Assembly (NCBI GenBank): GCA_945836835.1
Contig: CAMAML010000016.1
Span: 1 to 11,722, forward strand
Source: an uncultured cyanobacterium
Lineage (GTDB): Bacteria > Cyanobacteriota > Vampirovibrionia > Gastranaerophilales > Gastranaerophilaceae
DNA length: 11,722 nt
Reading direction: 5' to 3'
The notes below the pieces were generated by a model, which worked only from the letters and a program-made list of their open reading frames with translations, did not search any database and was not told the DNA's origin. Below, one piece after another: positions 6,839 to 11,722 of this stretch; position 1 is the first letter of the stretch, and each line of letters begins with the position of its first letter. Made by a program: the position numbers and the translations under genes.

Positions 6839-6857
6839 TTTGTTGTATAATCGGGGT
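6839..6857 (+). promoter_or_regulatory. Putative promoter before the deaminase gene
   Basis: TATAAT (6846-6851) lies in a 14-mer, TTTGTTGTATAATC, identical to the one before mnmG. No good -35 is seen. An ATG at 6858 stands exactly 6 bases after the -10 box, so transcription would begin at or next to that ATG, about 14 bases before the deaminase ATG. It is divergent from the scaffold operon promoter about 70 bases away. Confidence 0.55.
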
Positions 6858-6938
6858 ATGGGGCAAAAATTATGGGCAGAAACTTTTTATCAAAAAATTT
6901 TTTTAAAGTTACAAGCAAAAAATTATCCGACGAAATAA
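6858..6938 (+). other. Possible leaderless upstream ORF overlapping the deaminase start
   Basis: The ATG at 6858 opens a 26-codon frame ending at TAA 6936-6938. It runs in a different frame across the deaminase start at 6872. Its peptide (M-G-Q-K-L-W-A-E and onward) matches nothing I know. It is listed because the promoter geometry points to this ATG as the mRNA 5' end. It could tune deaminase translation or be chance. Confidence 0.2.
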
Positions 6939-7477
6939 TCTCAAACGAGCGTCCCGACGGGGCAAAAATCGAGCGGGCATGTCAAATAATTTCCGGCTTG
7001 CAACTTGAGCTGGAAGAGTGCGTAAAGGAAGGCTGTGGACCTTTTGTTGCGGCGATATACGACAGCGACGGAAACCTCGTTGCAAAATCTTCTAATTCGG
7101 TCGTGAACGACAAATGCAGTCATAACCATGCCGAAATAAACGTCATTAGAGAGGCGGAAAGGGTTCTAAACACCTACAACCTTGCACCTTACCGTTTAAA
7201 ACTATATGTAACCTCAGAACCCTGCATGATGTGTCTCGGGGCTATAATGTGGTCGGGGATAAAAGAGGTTTACTACGGCGTACCTTCCTCGAGGGTGGAA
7301 GCAATTACGGGGTTTGACGAAGGGTTTAAACCCGATTGGCAAAGCGAATTTAAAAAACGCGGGATTACGGTCTACGGCAACATCTTGCCCAAACTCGGCG
7401 AAGAAAAATTAAAAGAATATGTAGCCTCCGATAACATAATTTACGCCCCGAATGTCGACGATGCTTTAAAAAATTAG
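6872..7477 (+). CDS. Zinc-dependent nucleoside/nucleobase deaminase, guanine deaminase-like
   Basis: The 201-residue protein has the cytidine/deoxycytidylate deaminase zinc site: H-A-E (86-88) and P-C-M-M-C (117-121). His86, Cys118 and Cys121 bind Zn, and Glu88 shuttles protons. After the second motif it reads G-A-I-M-W-S-G-I-K-E-V-Y-Y-G-V and then I-T-G-F-D-E-G-F-K-P-D-W. This tail resembles bacterial guanine deaminase (GuaD type) more than TadA, which usually has a different segment after its F-G-A. The spacing G-P-F-V-A-A-I-Y near residue 56 is also GuaD-like. The substrate is therefore probably guanine or a related base, with tRNA adenosine (TadA) or cytosine less likely. The first 25 residues are not recognisably conserved. 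ATG 6872 has only GGGG about 8 bases upstream as a ribosome site. It is cytoplasmic, with no purine-pathway genes nearby. Confidence 0.85.
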   Translation: MGRNFLSKNFFKVTSKKLSDEIISNERPDGAKIERACQIISGLQLELEECVKEGCGPFVAAIYDSDGNLVAKSSNSVVNDKCSHNHAEINVIREAERVLNTYNLAPYRLKLYVTSEPCMMCLGAIMWSGIKEVYYGVPSSRVEAITGFDEGFKPDWQSEFKKRGITVYGNILPKLGEEKLKEYVASDNIIYAPNVDDALKN

Positions 7478-7490
7478 GGTGGAGGTCAGA

Positions 7491-7529
7491 TTTCGGGAAA
7501 TATGGAATTGTATTTCATATTCCCCGAAA
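7491..7529. repeat. Long imperfect inverted repeat between deaminase and kinase
   Basis: The arm 7491-7508 pairs with 7512-7529 over 18 positions: one mismatch (7498/7522), one G-T pair (7505/7515) and a 3-base TGT loop. The base of the stem is TTTCGGG/CCCGAAA. It starts 13 bases after the deaminase stop codon. Downstream is AGCCATTCACATTCC with no U-tract, so it is not a classical intrinsic terminator. It may stabilise the deaminase mRNA 3' end or help termination. Confidence 0.65.
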
Positions 7530-7553
7530 AGCCATTCACATTCCGTAACCTTT

Positions 7554-7591
7554 TTGCCAAATCGTTTTTAATCTGCTATTATAATTGTATT
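7554..7591 (+). promoter_or_regulatory. Promoter of the histidine kinase gene, leaderless or nearly so
   Basis: Two readings overlap. TTGCCA (7554-7559), 17 bases, then TATTAT (7577-7582), with TGC (7574-7576) giving an extended -10. Or TATAAT (7580-7585), which ends 6 bases before ATG 7592. Either puts the mRNA 5' end at or within about 3 bases of the start codon, and no Shine-Dalgarno is seen. Confidence 0.6.
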
Positions 7592-9292
7592 ATGGTTAAG
7601 GGTATACTTGTATCGGACAGAGAAAATATCGTAAAGGTTTGTCAAAATATTTTTGACAAATTACGCTATGAAACGGAAGTTATCACGGATGAAATTCTTC
7701 TTGCGGAAAGGCTTGATGTCAACCATTACGATTTTATAATATTTGATACCTTAACGCCCGTAATGGATTTTGAGTCGGTTGTGAAAAAAATCAAGCCTGC
7801 ACTTGATTTTACAAGCCTTTTACTCATTGTTGAAAAGGATTTTTCAAACAGAAATCTTACCAAATTTGCAAACGCACTTGTTGACGAAACCGCAAGCGAA
7901 GAGTTTTTTGTAGACACTCTCTTAATGTCTTTAAGAACCCGCTCTGCGTTGGAAAAATTGGTAAACACAAATAAAGATTTGGCGGACAACAATTACCGCT
8001 TAAACGCACTTTATACGACGAGTTCCCGATTTGCGGAAACCCTCGACAAAGAGAAACTTATTGACTGTATGATAGAAGGGGTGGACAAGGCGTTGAGTTA
8101 TTCTTTGATGATGACGCTCTCGTTTTGCGGGGCGGAACCCGTTTTGATAATAAATTCCCTGTATGAACTCTCGGAAGAACTCGTTTCTCTGCTGAAAGAA
8201 CGGATTATTATGCAGTATAAATCGCTCTTTGAAGGAAAAGAGCTTCCGTATGAGGTTGACGAAACGAATTTAAAAATAAGAAAAACGGTCAAGTATTCCG
8301 CCACAAGGTTCAATTTTTCGCTGTTTGAATTTGACAATATGTTTGTTGGGTTAGAGTCGGGGGAGAACTTTTTCGGATGTGCCGAAATTTTTAAGGAAAC
8401 TCCGTTTTCGACCGAAAACGCAACCTGTTTTCAAACGCTTGCAAGGCAGGTTACTTTCCCGCTGAAAAATGCAACCCTTTATCAGGAGATAAAAACAAAA
8501 AACCAAAAACTTGCAAGGCTCGAACGTTTAAAATCGGAGTTTATCTCGATTGTTTCGCATGAGTTGAGAACCCCTTTAACCTCAATCAAAAATTCGCTTG
8601 ACATTATGTTGAGCGGGCGGTGCGGAGAGCTGACAAACGCTTATAACAAGTTTCTCACAATGGCAAAACGTAATTCCCAAAGATTGTCGGGGATTATAAA
8701 CGACTTGCTGGATATTTCAAAAATTGAGGCAGGGAAAATGGATTACCATTTTGAGGAAATAGGCATAAATACCGTCGTAGAATACATAAAATCGACCCTT
8801 TCCCCGCTTATTAAGGAAAAGGAAATAAACCTTATCATAGAAGAAGGTGAAAACCTTCCGAAAATCCACGCCGACGCCCAAAGGCTGGAGCAGGTTTTGA
8901 CAAACCTTGTTTCAAACGCGGTCAAATTTACGCCCGAGGGAAAAAATATTACCATAAGGACGGAAGTTTTGAGTTCAAAAGAGTTCACCTATCCTCAGAG
9001 TTTTGCTCCCGTGATGGAAGGGGTTGAAGGGGATTATGTTGTAACAAGCGTAATCGACGAGGGGATAGGAATTGCCGGCGAAAACTTACTGCATATATTT
9101 GACAAGTTTGCCCAAATTGAAAATTCGCTTTCTCGAAATGTCGGCGGTTCGGGGTTGGGACTGCCGATTGCACGGCAACTCATTGAGGCTCATGGTGGCG
9201 TTATTTGGTGTGACAGCGAGCTTGAAAAAGGTTCAACTTTCCGTTTTGCCATTCCCATTGCAAAACATCCTGCACAAACAGCTTTGGTATAA
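7592..9292 (+). CDS. Soluble sensor histidine kinase with N-terminal receiver-like domain
   Basis: This 566-residue protein autophosphorylates on His and should pass phosphate to a response regulator not found in the window. Residues 1 to about 115 look like a receiver fold. Acidic Asp9/Glu11 and a phospho-acceptor-like Asp52 (I-I-F-D-T-L-T-P-V-M-D) are present, but the usual beta-4 Ser/Thr looks like Glu81 (L-I-V-E-K), and the K-P motif after beta-5 is absent (V-D-E-T-A-S-E-E). It may therefore be a pseudo-receiver. Residues about 135-295 resemble a GAF-type sensor region. The kinase core is complete: H box S-H-E-L-R-T-P with His323, N box N-L-V-S-N-A (Asn442), D-E-G-I-G (489-493) and G-G-S-G-L-G-L (518-524). 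No membrane segment is evident, so it senses a cytoplasmic signal. An upstream in-frame ATG at 7502 is rejected because it would make protein from the 7491-7529 hairpin and the promoter. A small exported protein follows 19 bases later. Confidence 0.93.
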   Translation: MVKGILVSDRENIVKVCQNIFDKLRYETEVITDEILLAERLDVNHYDFIIFDTLTPVMDFESVVKKIKPALDFTSLLLIVEKDFSNRNLTKFANALVDETASEEFFVDTLLMSLRTRSALEKLVNTNKDLADNNYRLNALYTTSSRFAETLDKEKLIDCMIEGVDKALSYSLMMTLSFCGAEPVLIINSLYELSEELVSLLKERIIMQYKSLFEGKELPYEVDETNLKIRKTVKYSATRFNFSLFEFDNMFVGLESGENFFGCAEIFKETPFSTENATCFQTLARQVTFPLKNATLYQEIKTKNQKLARLERLKSEFISIVSHELRTPLTSIKNSLDIMLSGRCGELTNAYNKFLTMAKRNSQRLSGIINDLLDISKIEAGKMDYHFEEIGINTVVEYIKSTLSPLIKEKEINLIIEEGENLPKIHADAQRLEQVLTNLVSNAVKFTPEGKNITIRTEVLSSKEFTYPQSFAPVMEGVEGDYVVTSVIDEGIGIAGENLLHIFDKFAQIENSLSRNVGGSGLGLPIARQLIEAHGGVIWCDSELEKGSTFRFAIPIAKHPAQTALV

Positions 9293-9311
9293 ACAAATAA
9301 AGGAGAATATT

Positions 9312-9647
9312 ATGAAAAAATTTTTAGTCAGTTTTATTGTTGTTGGAACCTGTTCGCTAATGTTGCAAACAGCCAACGCCGTAGGGGGCTTTGATGCTTC
9401 TCCGATCCAGAGCGATGTCGGACGGTTACAAAACCCGTATCAGGATTTGAAATTATTGGAACAAGACAGGTTCAGAAAAACCGAATACAACGAGTTTGAC
9501 GACATGAAAACCGTCAAAGAAAAACGAAACAACAAACTGAAATCCGAACAAAAATTACAGGAGCCTGCACGCTCGACTGCTCCAAAATCTTCCGACGTAC
9601 AGCTTTATATGGAAAACGGTCAGCTTAAACTTAAAAGTGTTCAGTAA
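9312..9647 (+). CDS. Small exported protein of unknown function
   Basis: This 111-residue protein has a clear signal peptide: M-K-K, a hydrophobic stretch to about residue 18, then A21-N22-A23 before Val24, which fits signal peptidase I cleavage. Cys14 sits inside the hydrophobic stretch, but T at its -1 position makes a lipobox unlikely. The mature part of about 88 residues is charged and probably extended (D-R-F-R-K-T-E-Y-N-E-F-D-D-M-K-T-V-K-E-K-R), with a proline/serine linker and a short C-terminal segment (V-Q-L-Y-M-E-N-G-Q-L-K-L). I recognise no family. AGGAG stands 6 bases before ATG 9312 and the kinase stop is 19 bases upstream, so it is probably cotranscribed with the kinase. A role in the envelope linked to that signalling gene is possible but unproven. 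Open frame extends upstream to 9072 inside the kinase, but the signal peptide and ribosome site fix the start here. Confidence 0.82.
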   Translation: MKKFLVSFIVVGTCSLMLQTANAVGGFDASPIQSDVGRLQNPYQDLKLLEQDRFRKTEYNEFDDMKTVKEKRNNKLKSEQKLQEPARSTAPKSSDVQLYMENGQLKLKSVQ

Positions 9648-9737
9648 ATTTAAGGGATAGCACATATATACTATTGTAATTTTTTCGTATTTGAATTAAT
9701 CTATCAGAAAAGAACTTAGAAAATGGAGAGATAAAAA

Positions 9738-11036
9738 ATGCCCGTAGCAGATAAAATTCAAGAAATTAACGACGTTATAAAATCACTCGCCGTATTTATA
9801 CAAACGGACGAGGAGGTTAAACCCGACTTTAGTGAGTACCTGAGAACTATCGGGGTAAATCCGTCAAACAGTGCAGCGTTTCAGGGTGCATGCTTTAATT
9901 ACATCTTTGAAAGAAGGCTTGGCGAAAAACATACGAGCATAATTTCAATGTACCTTGAAAAATCAGACCTGAAAGCTGCGGAAAAGAAACTTGTTAAAGC
10001 ACTTTTGAAATCAATCTCGTCGGTTTTTGAGATAAAAAAAGTCTTGAAAAACGGGTTTGAAATGTACAACATTATAAACGAAAAATTGTACGAAGTAACC
10101 TCTCTCATAAAGATGACAAACTTTAGGGGGATAGGTTCGGGGCAATATGTTGTCGCTCGTGTTGTAAACTTTGAAAAACAAACTTTCTTGTTGGAAATTT
10201 CCGGAATTTTACCGACAACAAGAAGAGATGATGCTTACAGGTTTTCGGTTGCAAGAATTATCCAAAATCCCGAAATAGTCTATCAGGACAACCCCGAAAA
10301 GCAGGAAGAAATCGAAGAAGAGATCAAAAACATTTATGAAAAATTTACGGAATTTTTCGGCTCCGACGAGGTTATAACAACGAACAAATATGCGGATGAA
10401 CTTATCGGAATGTTCAACGATTTTGCAGAGGACGGAGTGAAGGCGGATTTTCAAGATAAAATTCACGAACCCGAAACATATAAATACTTCAATGTATCCG
10501 AATTTAACAACAATTACGGAAACTTTTTGGAAAATTCGCTGGGCGGATTTTCTTCCCACAAAGAAACCTATGACGTCGGGATAATTTACGACAAGGATTT
10601 GGGGATGTATGCCGTTCCGTTTTGGGGAACTTTGAGCAAAATTTTCGAGGCGTCAAACCCTTCCGAAATCGAAAATTACGACAAATGTATAGAGTATTTT
10701 TTGGTAAACGATAAGTTCTCTGCAAACCTCATCAAGAGAATGGCGAAAAAACATAAAAACTTCCTCCCGATTGTGAACGGGCTTAATAAGACTGAGTACA
10801 CGCTGAAAGAATTGCTCGAAAAATATAAATCGAGATATTTGGAGCAGAAAATCTACTCGTCGACGACCGTTTTGTATAAGTCAAAGGCTTTTGCAAGCAC
10901 TCTTGGACTTATCGAAGAGGAAGAAGAAAAACCGAAACTTCCCGAAGGAATTGACGTTTCTAAAATCGGAAGAAACGACCCATGCCCGTGCGGAAGCGGT
11001 AAAAAGTTCAAAAAATGTTGCGGTGCTAACTTGTAG
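9738..11036 (+). CDS. SEC-C motif protein of unknown function
   Basis: The 432-residue protein ends in a SEC-C zinc motif: I-G-R-N-D-P-C-P-C-G-S-G-K-K-F, then K-K-C-C. Cys416, 418, 427 and 428 form the C-x-C-x8-C-C zinc site known from the SecA C-terminus, where it binds SecB or ribosomes. The upstream 400 residues are not SecA and I do not recognise them. They are soluble, rich in Lys, Glu, Phe and Tyr, with helical stretches near 75-105 and 190-210 (an E-rich Q-E-E-I-E-E-E-I segment) and no signal peptide or membrane helix. An acidic E-E-E-E-E-K linker precedes the motif. GGAGAG lies 7 bases before ATG 9738. The 90-base gap upstream contains TATACT-like AT-rich sequence but no promoter I would defend. 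SEC-C tags occur on many unrelated proteins, so the motif suggests zinc binding or contact with the translation/secretion machinery, not a specific function. Confidence 0.88.
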   Translation: MPVADKIQEINDVIKSLAVFIQTDEEVKPDFSEYLRTIGVNPSNSAAFQGACFNYIFERRLGEKHTSIISMYLEKSDLKAAEKKLVKALLKSISSVFEIKKVLKNGFEMYNIINEKLYEVTSLIKMTNFRGIGSGQYVVARVVNFEKQTFLLEISGILPTTRRDDAYRFSVARIIQNPEIVYQDNPEKQEEIEEEIKNIYEKFTEFFGSDEVITTNKYADELIGMFNDFAEDGVKADFQDKIHEPETYKYFNVSEFNNNYGNFLENSLGGFSSHKETYDVGIIYDKDLGMYAVPFWGTLSKIFEASNPSEIENYDKCIEYFLVNDKFSANLIKRMAKKHKNFLPIVNGLNKTEYTLKELLEKYKSRYLEQKIYSSTTVLYKSKAFASTLGLIEEEEEKPKLPEGIDVSKIGRNDPCPCGSGKKFKKCCGANL

Positions 11037-11067
11037 TAAATTTGAACTTATGTGATAAAAATTTTTG

Positions 11068-11110
11068 AAAAAACGGATTTTGAGACAATTTCAAGACCCG
11101 TTTTTTTATT
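11068..11110 (+). terminator. Probable intrinsic terminator after the SEC-C gene
   Basis: AAAAAACGG (11068-11076) pairs with CCGTTTTTT (11098-11106), with an inner TTGA/TCAA pairing between them. The stem runs into a T-rich tract (11101-11113, interrupted by one A). The stem is AU-rich and the loop is large, so it is weaker than the typA terminator. Confidence 0.6.
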
Positions 11111-11117
11111 TTTAAGC

Positions 11118-11136
11118 TATAATAAGAACAGGGAGG
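11118..11136 (+). promoter_or_regulatory. -10 box and Shine-Dalgarno of the M16 peptidase gene
   Basis: TATAAT (11118-11123) lacks a convincing -35. GGGAGG (11131-11136) stands 9 bases before ATG 11146. Unlike mnmG and the kinase, this gene would have a leader with a proper ribosome site. Confidence 0.6.
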
Positions 11137-11145
11137 TTCGAGAGA

Positions 11146-11722
11146 ATGAAAAAAACTTTAGTAAAATATCCTTTTTTGACGGAACCCGTCGAGGTTTGGG
11201 AAAGAGAAAACGGACATAAAATCGTTTTGGCAAGAAAAAGCGGTGAGATGGTAAATGTCAGCACGTGGGTCAAAACAGGCTCAATAAACGAAGACGACAA
11301 GAATAACGGAATTTCGCATTTTCTTGAACACCTTATGTTTAAAGGAACAAGCAAGCATAAGGCGGGCGAATTTGACAGAATTTTAGAGGCAAAAGGTGCA
11401 ATCGTCAACGCCGCAACTTGGAAAGATTACACTTTTTATTACGTAACACTTCCAAAAGGGGCGGAAAACAAGGATTTAAATTTGGCAATAGAACTCCATG
11501 CCGATATGATGCTTGATCCCGTGTTGCCTTATGACGAAATCGGTGCTCCTTTTGACCTTAACGATAAAAATATTACCCAAAAACGGGAAAGGCATGTTGT
11601 CATTGAAGAAATTCGCATGAGAAAAGACCAAAACTGGACAAAGATTTACAATGCTTGCAATTTTAACATGTACACAAAACACCCTTACAAACGGGACGTC
11701 ATCGGTACCCCGCAAATTATCT
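11146..11722 (+). CDS. M16 family zinc peptidase (insulinase/processing peptidase type), N-terminal part
   Basis: The first 192 codons are present and the frame runs off the window end. The inverted zinc motif H-F-L-E-H is at residues 58-62: His58 and His62 bind Zn and Glu61 is catalytic. The third ligand is expected in H-V-V-I-E-E-I-R-M, probably Glu155. Glu155 is 93 residues after His62, against about 77 in E. coli pitrilysin. The extra length lies in G-A-P-F-D-L-N-D-K-N-I-T-Q-K (133-146). No signal peptide is evident at the start (M-K-K-T-L-V-K-Y-P-F-L-T), so a cytoplasmic peptidase is likely. M16 enzymes of this type are often encoded as two adjacent subunits or one double-domain chain; the window ends too early to tell. 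The frame is confirmed by the continuous match from ATG 11146 to the end. Confidence 0.93.
   Translation, partial: MKKTLVKYPFLTEPVEVWERENGHKIVLARKSGEMVNVSTWVKTGSINEDDKNNGISHFLEHLMFKGTSKHKAGEFDRILEAKGAIVNAATWKDYTFYYVTLPKGAENKDLNLAIELHADMMLDPVLPYDEIGAPFDLNDKNITQKRERHVVIEEIRMRKDQNWTKIYNACNFNMYTKHPYKRDVIGTPQII

Noticed and set aside
6872..7477. Assignment as TadA (tRNA adenosine deaminase)
   Set aside because: The zinc motifs would allow it, but the region after P-C-M-M-C follows the guanine deaminase pattern (I-T-G-F-D-E-G-F), so no gene symbol was given.
7502..7591. Upstream in-frame ATG that would extend the histidine kinase by 30 residues
   Set aside because: It would translate the inverted repeat and the promoter region, has no ribosome site at proper spacing (GGAGG is 16 bases away), and the receiver-like fold begins at ATG 7592.
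9072..9311. Open frame upstream of the small exported protein
   Set aside because: It lies in another frame inside the kinase catalytic domain. The signal peptide and AGGAG place the true start at 9312.
10209..10559. 116-codon minus-strand frame inside the SEC-C gene
   Set aside because: Its Phe-rich sequence is the expected complement of Glu/Lys-rich codons, and no start signal is seen.

Overview
The window looks like ordinary chromosome from a low-GC, Gram-negative-type anaerobe. My best guess is a gut relative of the non-photosynthetic cyanobacterial sister lineage (Melainabacteria/Vampirovibrionia, order Gastranaerophilales). This guess rests on the prepilin leader at 178 (F-T-L-A-E-V-L-I-T-L after Ala) with its C-terminal G-W-K-V-P-D-D-Y-P ending, the GGGtGRT/NifU-like pair typical of anaerobes, and the composition. 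No 16S or database search was possible, so the lineage is an inference. I see no rRNA, tRNA, CRISPR array, insertion sequence or phage gene.

Layout. Positions 1-177 are a leader region holding a TATAAT box, a TGTAAA/TTTACA inverted repeat, a 17-bp-period direct repeat and a GTAG-headed hairpin resembling a REP element. They precede a type IV pilin-like protein (178-855). Two translation-related housekeeping genes follow: mnmG (887-2776, tRNA wobble-uridine modification) and typA/bipA (2926-4737, ribosome-associated GTPase), closed by a strong intrinsic terminator (4784-4815). On the opposite strand, convergent with typA, lies a two-gene unit with a near-consensus promoter (TTGACA-N17-TACAAT). 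It encodes a divergent cysteine-rich NifU/IscU-like scaffold (6008-6712) and then a GGGtGRT-family protein of unknown biochemical role (4939-5940). A perfect 26-bp palindrome (4878-4903) sits in the convergent gap.

Further right on the plus strand are a cytidine/guanine-deaminase-family enzyme (6872-7477), a soluble sensor histidine kinase with an N-terminal receiver-like domain (7592-9292), a small exported protein 19 bases behind it (9312-9647), a SEC-C zinc-motif protein (9738-11036) and the start of an M16 zinc peptidase (11146 to the window end).

The two items most worth a second look are these. (1) The scaffold/GGGtGRT operon looks like a dedicated but uncharacterised iron-sulfur or metal module, and the scaffold has a cysteine pattern unlike canonical IscU. 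(2) TATAAT-N6-ATG occurs three times (mnmG, upstream of the deaminase, and the kinase), the geometry expected for leaderless mRNAs. Two of these share an identical 14-base core, and at the deaminase the leaderless ATG opens a short ORF that overlaps the real start.
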